DNA of 64,000 nucleotides from Clostridium sp. OF03-18AA. Lineage in GTDB: Bacteria > Bacillota > Clostridia > Lachnospirales > Lachnospiraceae. Positions within the stretch are counted from its first letter, which is position 1. Every line of letters starts with the position of its first letter. The notes under the pieces are model-generated. The model was not told the origin of the DNA, ran no database searches, and was given only the letters and a program-made list of their open reading frames with translations. The position numbers were made by a program, and so were the translations under genes. The stretch spans positions 173,739-237,738 of the forward strand of contig NZ_QUEP01000005.1 of assembly GCF_003478035.1 (NCBI RefSeq). The letters run 5' to 3'. Positions 29,493 through 37,722 of the stretch are shown piece after piece.

Positions 29493-31001
29493 TCACTTTC
29501 CAATGATCCTGCTGTAGGCTTTCAGGCACACGTTGCATCCCTTTGACTCTTCGGTCCGCTCCCATGTGCCGCCATCAAAACTAATATACCCCTCACCGTC
29601 ACTTATGTCAACATTTCCTGTCCGCCCGCTGCCTGCATACTCCACCGCCACCGGCTGCGTTGTCCCCGGCGTGTGGATCTTAACTGCCACAGCGAACGGC
29701 TCTCCTGCATTCACCGTCTGCGGTTTTGCCAGGCGGACCGTATAAAATCCTGCATCCGTGACCATGCCGAATGCCAGGACTTTTCCACTGTCCACCTGAA
29801 ATTTCACACCGTTTTCCACATGTTCACGGAAACTGTCCCCGTCAAACACATACACTTCGTATTCCGTGTCCGGCGCCGTGGCATAAAATCCCACTGCCTC
29901 CAGCGTCTCCTCCGACTCTGCTGTATACACGTTCGCCATCCATGCGTCCGGCTCTCCATAGCCCATCTGACCGGTCCATCCGCAGAGATCACTCTGGTAA
30001 TTCCTGTCATAATTATCCGACGGCTCGATCCCGCGATAGGAGATACTGCTCTCCGCGATCCGGCTGTCCTCGTAGGAGACATGAAAAAATCCACCATCCC
30101 CAAAGGTTTCTCCCCAGCTGTTGATGCAGAGAAACGCCCCGTCCGACTCCGGAGCTGATGCGAACTTTTCCTTCGGATAATCGTCATCCCAGCCGATGAT
30201 CACGGTGTCATGGTTCGGCTCCTCGCTGCCTTTATAACAGACATTTCCGTCGCCCCCACGGTTTTCCGCCGGAAGATAGAGCGATGTCTGGACGCCTCCG
30301 TATAAAAATACCGCCCGTTTTACCGCGCCATAATCCTTCGCTTGCAGGATCCTGATCTCCTGGACATGACAGACCGGTGCAAGACCGTCCGGTGAGGTGC
30401 TGTCCCCATATGGATCGTCCGCCTCCGAGACAGGTCCCTGCCAGGCGAGGAGGTAGGCCATCGCCATACTGTAATCCCCGCCGGAATTCTGACTGATTCC
30501 GAAGCTGTTGTGGATCGACATATGGTCCGCCGAGAGCGGCACTGCCATGGATTCCGGCATGGACGTCTCCACCGCCTTTAATGCCGCGAATGCCCAGCAC
30601 GTACCGAGATCTCCCTGGTCGGAAACACGGATCGCCCGGTGTTCCCTCAGATCGTAGGATGACGGGAGTTCTATAAACTCCTGCTCCCCGGATCCATCTG
30701 TGGAAATTTCACTGTCCGCATCCATGTATTTCCGGTCAGCTCCCGTTTCATCTGTACTGTTCGCTCCGGCATCCGTCAGTGTTTCTTCCCCATCAGCTGC
30801 AGCGTCAGAATTCTCCGTGACGCTCAGATCAGGCTTCTCTGCGCTGTTTTCCTGATGGTCATCGTCCACTACGAGGTCGATCCCTGTCTTTGCCAGATCC
30901 AGGATTTCTGTCCTCGCAGCAAAAACCATGCCTGCTGCCAGCACTGCGACCGCTCCGGGCCACAGACCGCTCCCACGTCTTTTCCTTCTTCGGCTTCTCA
31001 T
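29493..31001 (-). CDS. Exported C1 (papain-like) cysteine protease with lectin-like C-terminus
   Basis: About 502 residues. A basic N-terminus and one hydrophobic helix (about 12-32) suggest a membrane anchor or signal. An acidic Asp/Ser/Thr-rich linker (about 40-105) precedes the C1 domain: oxyanion Gln and nucleophile Cys in SDQGDLGTCWAFAA, active His in NHDTVIIGWDDDY, Asn in CINSWGETFGDGG. The C-terminal 170 residues resemble the lectin-like domain that follows bacterial C1A proteases. The start is uncertain: an in-frame ATG at 31055 lies inside repeat B2 and lacks a ribosome site, so 31001 with a nearby GGAG is preferred. Confidence 0.87.
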   Translation of the reverse strand: MRSRRRKRRGSGLWPGAVAVLAAGMVFAARTEILDLAKTGIDLVVDDDHQENSAEKPDLSVTENSDAAADGEETLTDAGANSTDETGADRKYMDADSEISTDGSGEQEFIELPSSYDLREHRAIRVSDQGDLGTCWAFAALKAVETSMPESMAVPLSADHMSIHNSFGISQNSGGDYSMAMAYLLAWQGPVSEADDPYGDSTSPDGLAPVCHVQEIRILQAKDYGAVKRAVFLYGGVQTSLYLPAENRGGDGNVCYKGSEEPNHDTVIIGWDDDYPKEKFASAPESDGAFLCINSWGETFGDGGFFHVSYEDSRIAESSISYRGIEPSDNYDRNYQSDLCGWTGQMGYGEPDAWMANVYTAESEETLEAVGFYATAPDTEYEVYVFDGDSFREHVENGVKFQVDSGKVLAFGMVTDAGFYTVRLAKPQTVNAGEPFAVAVKIHTPGTTQPVAVEYAGSGRTGNVDISDGEGYISFDGGTWERTEESKGCNVCLKAYSRIIGK

Positions 31002-31050
31002 CTTCTCCGTCTTACCCACATTCCGCCTGCAATCGGCATTTTCCCTGTCC

Positions 31051-31112
31051 TGCATGGCAGGTTACGATCAAAAATCCATTCCTGGTCGGCTGCGCCGATG
31101 GGATTTTCAACT
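31051..31112. repeat. Dispersed hairpin element, copy B2
   Basis: TGCATGGCAG-GTTACGATCAAAAATCCATTCC, then a hairpin GTCGGC-TGC-GCCGAT and GGGATTTT complementary to AAAATCC. It shares AAAATCC(T/A)TTCC...CTGCG(T/C)CGATGGG with 16709-16752, and TGCATGGCA..TTAC....CAAAAATCCATT with 32440-32469. On its other side, CTG(A)GCAGTTA (31159-31171) resembles the GTAACTGTTCAGTA motif. Confidence 0.65.
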
Positions 31113-31170
31113 TCAAGCCTGTGCTTTATTACGGTCAGCGCAACAAGTGCGCAGACCTGCTGAGCAGTTA

Positions 31171-32340
31171 TCACTGCTCTTCTTTTCTCTCCTCACGTTT
31201 CCTTGCCGGTGGCTTCGGTCCCAGGAACTGGTAGAAATACGTCTTCATCATACCATTATAGATCTTCCGGTTCTTATCCGCCTTGCGTCCGAAATAGCGC
31301 TCGGTATCTTCATACGCCGTGATGATATAAGCTGACCAGGAATCAAGCGCCGCGAAACGCTCTCCGATCGTCTTATATAACTCCGGCAGGTTCTTCTTCT
31401 CCTCGATTCGCTCCCCATACGGCGGGTTTGTGATCAGGAATCCGTATTTTTTCGGATGGCTGAGCCCACTCACCGGACGCTGCTGGAAATGGATCAGTTC
31501 GTCCACGCCTGCTGCCTTCGCGTTCGCTCTCGCTGCACGGATGATGTCCCCGTCAATGTCGTAGCCCTGGATATCCGTCTGGACAGAAAGATCCACAAGA
31601 TCGTTCGCCTCGTCCATCGCATCATACCAGCATTTTCTCGGGATCAGATGTTTCCAGTCCTCGGAGAGGAATTCCCGGTTCATGCCCGGCGCCATATTCG
31701 CTGCGATCATCGCCGCCTCGATCGGGAAGGTTCCGCTTCCGCAGAACGGATCCACGAGGATCCGGTCGCTCTTCCACGGAGTCAGCATGATGAGTGCCGC
31801 CGCCAGCGTCTCCGTGATCGGCGCCTTACTTGTCAGGGTCCTGTAACCGCGCTTATGCAGGGATTCTCCGGTCGTGTCAAGCGCTACCGTCACCGTGTCC
31901 TTGTGAAGGAATACGCGCAGCGGGAAGCTTGCACCGCTCTCCGGGAACCATTCGATCCCATATGCCTTTTTCATCCTCTCGACCATGGCTTTTTTCATGA
32001 TGGACTGGATATCGGACGGGCTGAAAAGCTTGCTCTTAATGGAGGAAGCTTTCGCGACCCAGAATTTCGCATCCTTCGGGAGATATTCCTCCCACGGGAT
32101 CGCGCGGGTCCCCTGGAACAGTTCCTCGAAAGTCTCTGCATGGAAACTGCCGACCTTTAAAAGTACGCGCTCCGTTGTTCTGAGGAAAATATTGGCACGG
32201 CAGATCGCCTCCGCGTCGCCGATAAATGTCACACGCCCGTCTTCCACCTGGCTGACCTCATATCCAAGGTCCAGGATTTCTTTTTTCATCACTGCCTCCA
32301 GGCCGAAATGGCATGGGACGATCAATTCAAATGTATTCAA
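31171..32340 (-). CDS. 23S rRNA (guanine-N2) methyltransferase-like protein (RlmL/YpsC type)
   Basis: 389 residues. An N-terminal ferredoxin-like/THUMP RNA-binding part (about 1-160) precedes a Rossmann methyltransferase with the SAM loop DPFCGSGTFPIEAA (about 196-209) and the catalytic NPPYGER (about 305-311). Expected to methylate N2 of a guanine in 23S rRNA; the exact position is not determinable. Starts with TTG (32340), with GGAG 9 bases upstream. Flanked on both sides by B-family repeats. Confidence 0.9.
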   Translation of the reverse strand: MNTFELIVPCHFGLEAVMKKEILDLGYEVSQVEDGRVTFIGDAEAICRANIFLRTTERVLLKVGSFHAETFEELFQGTRAIPWEEYLPKDAKFWVAKASSIKSKLFSPSDIQSIMKKAMVERMKKAYGIEWFPESGASFPLRVFLHKDTVTVALDTTGESLHKRGYRTLTSKAPITETLAAALIMLTPWKSDRILVDPFCGSGTFPIEAAMIAANMAPGMNREFLSEDWKHLIPRKCWYDAMDEANDLVDLSVQTDIQGYDIDGDIIRAARANAKAAGVDELIHFQQRPVSGLSHPKKYGFLITNPPYGERIEEKKNLPELYKTIGERFAALDSWSAYIITAYEDTERYFGRKADKNRKIYNGMMKTYFYQFLGPKPPARKREERKEEQ

Positions 32341-32377
32341 TCTGATTTTCTCCGTTCTGATGTATCGCGCAGCTGCT

Positions 32378-32472
32378 CACGTAACTGTTCAGTACCCTCA
32401 CACCTACAGGAACAACCTCCCCCGGAGCTTCCCTTCGGATGCATGGCAACTTACAAGCAAAAATCCATTTTA
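32378..32472. repeat. Dispersed element, partial copy B3
   Basis: CACGTAACTGTTCAGTA (32378-32394) is repeated exactly at 15220-15236 in the atpH-atpA spacer. GCATGGCAACTTACAAGCAAAAATCCATT (32441-32469, written here only as a span) matches B2 at 31052-31080. The terminal hairpin of B2 is missing. The unit lies just upstream of the RlmL-like gene. Confidence 0.55.
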
Positions 32473-32741
32473 AATTCGCAGCCACTTTATTTTCATAGTT
32501 TCATTCCATCCGTATCGTTCGCCGGATGGCTGTATTCCATTTAATTTTAAGGGTTCGCAGTCACCCTGTCAATCCCTGTAAAACTACAATCCAGGCTTCC
32601 TGTCCACGGTACAGGAGTTTTCTGACCATGCAAAGCACCCGTGACCGTGACCATATCATGCCAAGCATTCCATCCGGAATTTTTTTCGATAATCGACAGT
32701 CCTGCCCTGCCAAATCATCACTTTCTTTTCTTCCGGAACTT

Positions 32742-33056
32742 TTACTCCCGGCATCCCACATAATATTTTCCCCTGTAATAATGCAGTCCTCCCAGTGCAT
32801 TCACCGCATCATACCCGCGTCCCGCGAGTTCTCTCGCCGCGAGCAGACTCTGACCTCCGTAGGCGCAGTAGATGACCACAGGACGGTCTTTTGTGATCTC
32901 TGCCTCCACTTCATCCAGCTGTTCATAAGGCAGGTTCACAGCCCCCAGGAGATGCCCTGCCTCATATTCCTTCTGTTCCCGCACATCCAGCAACGTGAAT
33001 GTCCGCTCCCCGTCCAGAAGTTGTTCCAGCTGCTGCATCGAGATCGTCCGAAACAT
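32742..33056 (-). CDS. Single-domain rhodanese
   Basis: 104 residues. Complete small rhodanese fold: LLDVREQKEYEAGHLLGAVNLP (N-terminal signature) and the active loop IYCAYGGQS with the sulfur-carrying Cys (about residue 70). Likely a cytoplasmic sulfurtransferase or persulfide handler. AGGAGAAGG lies directly before the ATG. Monocistronic. The gap 32480-32741 downstream contains only a weak ATTCC/GGAAT-T6 hairpin and faint repeat remnants. Confidence 0.9.
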   Translation of the reverse strand: MFRTISMQQLEQLLDGERTFTLLDVREQKEYEAGHLLGAVNLPYEQLDEVEAEITKDRPVVIYCAYGGQSLLAARELAGRGYDAVNALGGLHYYRGKYYVGCRE

Positions 33057-33227
33057 ATTCCTTCTCCTGAAACATATCCTTAATTTAAAATATGCCGGGC
33101 GGCCCGGACATGGTTCCTTTCTGCACAGTCAATTCCAGCACATTTCAATGCTTTATGCAGCTGCCGTGAACCGTTCTGTGTCCGCATAACGTCTGAAATC
33201 ATATACCTTTCGTCTGCAATAACCGCA

Positions 33228-33262
33228 AAAATGGCGGCAGGATCACCCCACCGCCATTCTTA
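33228..33262 (-). terminator. Terminator of the 58-residue protein gene
   Basis: Stem ATGGCGG/CCGCCAT (33231-33237 with 33251-33257), followed on the minus strand by TTTTTG. It is about 75 bases after the stop at 33333. Confidence 0.7.
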
Positions 33263-33332
33263 TCAGATCTGACTGTTCGACCACGCAATCTTTCCACACA
33301 GCTTCCTGCACAGTCAGACCGCCGCATCTTTT

Positions 33333-33509
33333 TTATCTTTTGCAGTTTCTCCCATTGTCCGTAGAGTCCTTAGAACTGTTCTTCGAACGGTTCTGACTGT
33401 TATTCTCCGAACGGTTCTGGCTGTTTCTGCTCTGGTTCTTTGTCTTGTCGTAAGTCTCAGACCCACTGTTTTTCATGTTGTCGTCCATATCATAGCTGTT
33501 TCTTGCCAT
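33333..33509 (-). CDS. 58-residue Asn/Ser/Lys/Arg-rich hydrophilic protein
   Basis: Starts MARNSYDMDDN and continues with irregular repeats of NSQNRS(E/K)N type, ending NGRNCKR. It is highly polar, with no hydrophobic core and a single Cys. AGGAGGT lies 9 bases before the ATG, and a terminator follows, so it is very likely expressed. Such composition fits an intrinsically disordered, possibly nucleic-acid- or spore-associated small protein, but I recognise no family. A longer in-frame extension to 33686 has no ribosome site. Confidence 0.65.
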   Translation of the reverse strand: MARNSYDMDDNMKNSGSETYDKTKNQSRNSQNRSENNSQNRSKNSSKDSTDNGRNCKR

Positions 33510-33669
33510 TTTTTTCGTACCTCCTGGAGTTGTTGTTCCACGGCCGCCTGTAAGACGCACCGGCGGAAATATTTTGCTGCGGCATCCTCTGCCGCACCTG
33601 CATTCTCTAGTATGGTCCGAACCTGAACTTTTATGCACCGCTGTCCATGATCTTTTCAGGCAACATCTT

Positions 33670-35028
33670 TTATGCCGTTTTCCCAAAAAGCACTTTTAAT
33701 TTTTTCATACAATGAAAGAAAGCCGGGATCAGGAACGCATCCGCAAAGATCCATGCAAGCGGACTCGCAAAACATGCCGGAAGGAATCCGAACACCGGAA
33801 CAAGGCAGAAGCCAACGAGAGACCGTGCAGCCATCTCGCAGACACCGGCCAGGATCGCAAACGTCGAAAATCCCATTCCCTGGATCGTAAAGCGGACCAC
33901 ATTCACAAACGTCAGTGGAATGTAGAACATACTGTTTCCGATCAGGAACATCGCCACACGACCGATGATCTCCGTCTGATCCGCGTCCATAAAGAGAAGC
34001 GCGATATACTTTCCGCCAAAGAACAGGATCACAAACGCGATCAGGGAGTAGACGATACCGATCAGGCTTGCCGCCTTCAGTCCCTCTTTCACACGGTCAA
34101 GCTTCTTCGCACCCACGTTCTGTCCCGCGTAAGTCGCCATGGTTCCACCCAGAGCATCAAACGGACAGCAGAAGAACATACTGACCTTGCTTCCCGTAGA
34201 AACGGCCGCAACCGCCATAGAACCCAGAGAATTTACCGCAGTCTGGAGCACAACGCTGCCGATGGCCGTGATGGAATACTGAAGTCCCATAGGAATCCCC
34301 ATGCTGCAGAGTGTGCCGAGCATGCGTCCGTCCGGCTTCCACTCTTCGTCTTTCATATGAAGGATCGGATAGTGCCGGATCATGTAGATCAGACAGAGCA
34401 CTGCCGAAATTCCCTGCGAGATTACCGTAGCCAGAGCCGGTCCGCCCACACCCATGCCGAGTCCCAGGATCGTAAAGAAATCAAGACCGATGTTCAGGAG
34501 GGACGATAACAGCAAAAAGTAGACCGGGGTCTTGCTGTCGCCAAGGCTTCGGATAATTCCCGCCAGCATATTATAAAGGTAGGTGACCGGGATTCCAAGG
34601 AAGATCACAAAAATATAATCATATGCACCCTGTATAATATCCTCCGGCGTATTCATCCACTGTAAAATATTCATGCAGAATGCGCCCACGACCGTCGTCA
34701 TGACCACCGCGAACACCGCCGAAAGCCATCCGGCGTTCGCCACGAACTTTCTCATTCCCTTGTAATCTCCCGCACCGAACTTCTGCGCCACCGGGATTGC
34801 AAATCCGCTGCAGGCACCGGTACAGAAACCGATGATCATAAAGTTGATCGACCCCGTCGATCCAACCGCCGCCAGAGACGATACTCCCAGACATTTTCCG
34901 ACAATGATCGTGTCTACCATGTTATAAAATTGCTGAAAAAGAAATCCCAGCAGCATCGGAACCGCGAAACTTAAGATCAGCTTCATTGGCGATCCGACTG
35001 TCAGATCCTTTACCTCACTTTTCTGCAT
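33670..35028 (-). CDS. MATE-family efflux transporter
   Basis: 452 residues with about 12 membrane helices in two homologous halves. The start LTVGSPMKLILSFAVPMLLGFLFQQFYNMVDTIIVGK is a hallmark of the DinF/NorM-type MATE group; ALATVISQGISA and GIPMGLQYSITAIG mark the end of half one and the start of half two. Exports a drug or metabolite in exchange for Na+ or H+. The substrate is unknown. A TATAAT lies about 75 bases upstream on the minus strand. Confidence 0.93.
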   Translation of the reverse strand: MQKSEVKDLTVGSPMKLILSFAVPMLLGFLFQQFYNMVDTIIVGKCLGVSSLAAVGSTGSINFMIIGFCTGACSGFAIPVAQKFGAGDYKGMRKFVANAGWLSAVFAVVMTTVVGAFCMNILQWMNTPEDIIQGAYDYIFVIFLGIPVTYLYNMLAGIIRSLGDSKTPVYFLLLSSLLNIGLDFFTILGLGMGVGGPALATVISQGISAVLCLIYMIRHYPILHMKDEEWKPDGRMLGTLCSMGIPMGLQYSITAIGSVVLQTAVNSLGSMAVAAVSTGSKVSMFFCCPFDALGGTMATYAGQNVGAKKLDRVKEGLKAASLIGIVYSLIAFVILFFGGKYIALLFMDADQTEIIGRVAMFLIGNSMFYIPLTFVNVVRFTIQGMGFSTFAILAGVCEMAARSLVGFCLVPVFGFLPACFASPLAWIFADAFLIPAFFHCMKKLKVLFGKTA

Positions 35029-35204
35029 ATGTAATTCTCCTGTGTCTGTTTATTTGATTTCATATCTTTTATGACTCACGGGTTTCTAATGAACTTGATG
35101 TATTATAAATCAGGGTTTCCGAAAAATATAGACATCAAAACACCGAAATTGTGGAAATTTTTTTCGCTTTCTTTCGTCAAAAATGCCTTTTCTTCGTTTG
35201 GCGC

Positions 35205-35233
35205 TTTACATTCTGCATCATTCATGATACTGT
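35205..35233 (+). promoter_or_regulatory. Promoter of the folT leader
   Basis: TTTACA (35205-35210), 17 bases, TACTGT (35228-35233). Transcription would start near 35240, before the THF riboswitch. Confidence 0.65.
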
Positions 35234-35274
35234 AATGGCATCAGAGCGCCAACCGCCCTGAAAATCAAACAAAC

Positions 35275-35374
35275 ATGCAGAGTAGACGTGTGCGCGTCAA
35301 GTGCCCGCCAGACAGGGAGTTGCTGGCAGGACGAAGGGAATTTCCCGCGGTGCACATATCGCATCCCGCTGCAT
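35275..35374 (+). promoter_or_regulatory. Tetrahydrofolate (THF) riboswitch
   Basis: Closing stem ATGCAG/CTGCAT (35275-35280 with 35369-35374). Conserved blocks of the class match in order: GAGTAGA-G-GCGCGTCAAGTG (35280-35302), a variable hairpin GCCAGACAGGGAGTTGCTGGC, GGACGAAGGG, then CGCGGTG and CGCATCCCGCT. The ligand is reduced folate. It precedes a folate-family ECF transporter gene, exactly the expected context. Confidence 0.93.
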
Positions 35375-35384
35375 CAGAAGATAG

Positions 35385-35456
35385 TTTGCAGATACCTTTT
35401 GTGTCTGTGACCGTTCGATTATCTCCTGTTGTGGTCCGAAAATCTGCAAAGGAGGT
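35385..35456 (+). promoter_or_regulatory. Predicted expression platform of the THF riboswitch
   Basis: TTTGCAGA (35385-35392) is perfectly complementary to TCTGCAAA (35443-35450), and the following ATACCTTTT can cover AAAGGAGGTAT (35448-35458). This would hide the folT ribosome site. No T-run terminator is seen, so control is probably at translation. Confidence 0.6.
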
Positions 35457-35464
35457 ATTTTTTT

Positions 35465-36046
35465 ATGCAAAACAGCTCGAACGACCTCTTTTCCAGGATC
35501 TATGAATCATCCCGCGAATTTAAAAAGGTCACAACCATCACCACCTGCGCCATGTTCGGTGCCCTCGCCGTTGTTCTCGGCTACTATTCCTTAAAGATCA
35601 CACCCAACTTAAAGATCGGCTTCGGCTCGATCCCGAACATGCTCGTGGACTACCTCTTCGGCCCGGTCGTCGGCTGTCTCTTCGGAGGCGCGATGGACGT
35701 GATCAAATTCATGCTGAAACCGGACGGCGGCTTCATGCCCGGTTTTACCTTTGATGCCATGCTGGCCGCATTCCTCTACGGATTGTTCTTCTATAAAAAG
35801 AAGCTCTCGCTTCCGAGGATCCTCACAGCCAAACTCGTTGTGATCATCATCTGCAACATCATCCTCGCGACCTACTGGCTGACGCTTCTAAATGGAAAAG
35901 GTTTTCTCGCACTTCTGCCTGCCCGCGCGATCAAAAATCTGATCCAATGGCCGGTGGATTCCCTGATCTTCTTCCTTGTGGCGAAAACGCTGGAACGGGC
36001 CGGAGTATTTCGTCTGATCCTGCACGCGGGGTACCGAAAAAAATAG
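35465..36046 (+). CDS. folT: Folate-family ECF transporter S component
   Basis: 193 residues with about six membrane helices. Substrate-capturing subunit of an energy-coupling-factor transporter; it needs the shared EcfA/A'/T module encoded elsewhere. The segments ALAVVLGYYSLKI, IGFGSIPNMLVDYLFGPVVGCLFGGAMDVIKFM and PGFTFDAMLAAFLYG fit the FolT/QueT-like group, and the THF riboswitch upstream points to folate. AAAGGAGGT lies 8 bases before ATG 35465. Confidence 0.92.
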   Translation: MQNSSNDLFSRIYESSREFKKVTTITTCAMFGALAVVLGYYSLKITPNLKIGFGSIPNMLVDYLFGPVVGCLFGGAMDVIKFMLKPDGGFMPGFTFDAMLAAFLYGLFFYKKKLSLPRILTAKLVVIIICNIILATYWLTLLNGKGFLALLPARAIKNLIQWPVDSLIFFLVAKTLERAGVFRLILHAGYRKK

Positions 36047-36080
36047 CTTTCTTTCACCGTTTTACCGCCATAGATGCAAA

Positions 36081-36122
36081 AACCTCCCTGACGTTTTCTA
36101 TTCGTCAGGGAGGTTTTTTTAT
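36081..36122 (+). terminator. Terminator of folT
   Basis: A perfect 13-bp stem AACCTCCCTGACG/CGTCAGGGAGGTT (36081-36093 with 36103-36115) and TTTTTTT tail. Confidence 0.94.
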
Positions 36123-36149
36123 CCTTTTATCCTTTATCCAATTTTCAGG

Positions 36150-36854
36150 TTAGTCACCAAGTACATTCACGATCCTCACTGGTGTACGGTAGTTCCATCT
36201 GGAAACCTTGATTCCGGTCTTCTCTGTGGAGGCATGTACGATCTGTCCATTTCCGATATAGAGGGCAACGTGGTTGATCCTCTTTCCGGAACCATAGCTG
36301 ATAATATCACCCGGGCGCATCTCGGAGCTGCTTACCACACGACCCATGCGGGACTGTCCGCCGGAAGAATGCGGGAGCTCTACGCCTGCTGCGTGACGCA
36401 TTACGTAGGATGTAAATCCGGAACAGTCAACACCGGTATTCGGATTTGTTCCACCGTATTTGTAACGGTTTCCTACAAACTGAAGTGCATATGTAACAAT
36501 CTCGGAGCGGAGGTCATCCTCAACATCGACCTCTGCCTCTAATACTTCCTCGTCATCCGCATTTTCCTCATCTGCGTCTGCCTCTTCTGCCTCCGCACTG
36601 TCAGCTGCAGTATCGTCTGTGTTTTTCTCTTCGGAAGCTGTATCGGTATTCTCTTCAGAACTCTCTGTCGTTGTCTCTGTCTGCTTGTCCTTTTCTAACG
36701 GATTTCCGTTTTCATCGAGGTGGATGATCGTTACTACTTTTTTATTTTCATTCACTGCAGTCTGCTCATCCGCGAAGGAAACGATCGGAAGCGCTGCGGT
36801 TAAAGCCATACATAAACAGGTGATCTTTAAAGTTCTGAAAAGTTTATTTGTCAT
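36150..36854 (-). CDS. Secreted NlpC/P60 peptidoglycan endopeptidase
   Basis: 234 residues. Signal peptide (about 1-29, ending SFADE), a strongly acidic Glu/Asp/Ala/Thr-rich linker (about 60-115), then an NlpC/P60 domain: catalytic Cys in GVDCSGFTSYVM (about residue 145), His in INHVALYIGNG and the third polar residue His in IVHAST. Cleaves D-gamma-Glu-diamino acid type bonds in stem peptides. No SH3 or LysM anchor is present; the linker may span the wall. Preceded by a consensus promoter and three TGTTAC repeats that suggest WalR-type regulation. Confidence 0.93.
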   Translation of the reverse strand: MTNKLFRTLKITCLCMALTAALPIVSFADEQTAVNENKKVVTIIHLDENGNPLEKDKQTETTTESSEENTDTASEEKNTDDTAADSAEAEEADADEENADDEEVLEAEVDVEDDLRSEIVTYALQFVGNRYKYGGTNPNTGVDCSGFTSYVMRHAAGVELPHSSGGQSRMGRVVSSSEMRPGDIISYGSGKRINHVALYIGNGQIVHASTEKTGIKVSRWNYRTPVRIVNVLGD

Positions 36855-36895
36855 TGAAATCCTCTTATTTTAAAGCTTTCATAGTTTGTAAGGTT

Positions 36896-36957
36896 TGTTA
36901 CAAATATGTTACGTTTTGTTACAAACAAATTATATTTCCTATGGCCTCTTTTGTCAA
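36896..36957 (-). promoter_or_regulatory. Consensus promoter with triple TGTTAC direct repeat (WalR-like box)
   Basis: On the minus strand TTGACA (36957-36952), 17 bases, TATAAT (36934-36929). On the plus strand TGTTAC starts at 36896, 36907 and 36917, spaced one helical turn apart. The first two form TGTTAC-N5-TGTTAC, matching the WalR (YycF) consensus TGTWAH-N5-TGTWAH known from Bacillus and Staphylococcus. The repeats cover the predicted start of transcription and the first 25 bases, a position suggesting repression. The remaining gap to 37221 shows nothing further. Confidence 0.72.
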
Positions 36958-37221
36958 TAAAAACAAAGGAATTCATAAACTCTTAATAATTTAGGCGAAA
37001 ATCACCAGTTTTGTGGCAAAAATGCGGCGCTCCCAACAGAGAACGCCGCACCTGTTTACATAACTTATTTCAATTGTAACATCCTGTAATCTGTTGATTC
37101 TTTCAGTAAAATCAAGGCTTTTCAGACATTTCCGGCTTTAAATTCATGAATCGGTCCACCGTTTTCCGTGCCTGCATCTGCAGCTCACAGCTCCGACTGC
37201 CTGTTCATTATATTTACTTTG

Positions 37222-37716
37222 CTATCTTCCCCGGAAATTCTTAACGATCCAGTAAATGATCAGGCACATCAGGATCGGTCCTGAAAACCGGATCAGGAGA
37301 TAGAACACGCCGCCCATAATGCTGAACACCACGGAGATCACAAGAAACAGGATCACAACAAGGGCCAATTTCCAGTACCACTTATTCAGATCGAAATAAT
37401 GGATATTCGGCGCGGAGCCGTTCTGATAACTTCCCTGGCTGTAAGTGCTTCTTCTGTCATCGTCCCGCGGGGACGCATCCTCAAAGCTTCCATGACCATC
37501 TCCGATCTCTCCCGCAGCCTCCGCGGAATTGATGATCGTGCGCGCCACGATATTCGGCTCGCCGATCTCCTCTATGATCTCGTCCATGGTACGTCCTTTC
37601 CCGAGTTCCTGGGAAAGATAATCCGCGTAATAATTTAGGTTCTCGCGGATCACGGACGCCGGGACTTCACCCGAAAGCGCGTCCTCTAAGCGTCTTAAAA
37701 ATTCGTCCTTGTTCAT
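37222..37716 (-). CDS. DUF1700 / HAAS-domain membrane protein
   Basis: 164 residues. The N-terminal 60 residues (MNKDEFLRRLEDAL...NYYADYLSQELGKGRTMDEIIEEIGEPNIVA, only key parts cited) match the HAAS helical module often paired with PadR-type regulators. A polar linker is followed by two hydrophobic helices (about 113-137, 140-158). Function unknown; probably membrane signalling or scaffold. It begins 6 bases after the fbp stop and shares its transcript. Confidence 0.82.
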   Translation of the reverse strand: MNKDEFLRRLEDALSGEVPASVIRENLNYYADYLSQELGKGRTMDEIIEEIGEPNIVARTIINSAEAAGEIGDGHGSFEDASPRDDDRRSTYSQGSYQNGSAPNIHYFDLNKWYWKLALVVILFLVISVVFSIMGGVFYLLIRFSGPILMCLIIYWIVKNFRGR

Positions 37717-37722
37717 GCAATT

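Noticed and set aside
33712..34509. 265-codon plus-strand ORF
   Set aside because: Antisense to the MATE gene, highly charged, no start signals.
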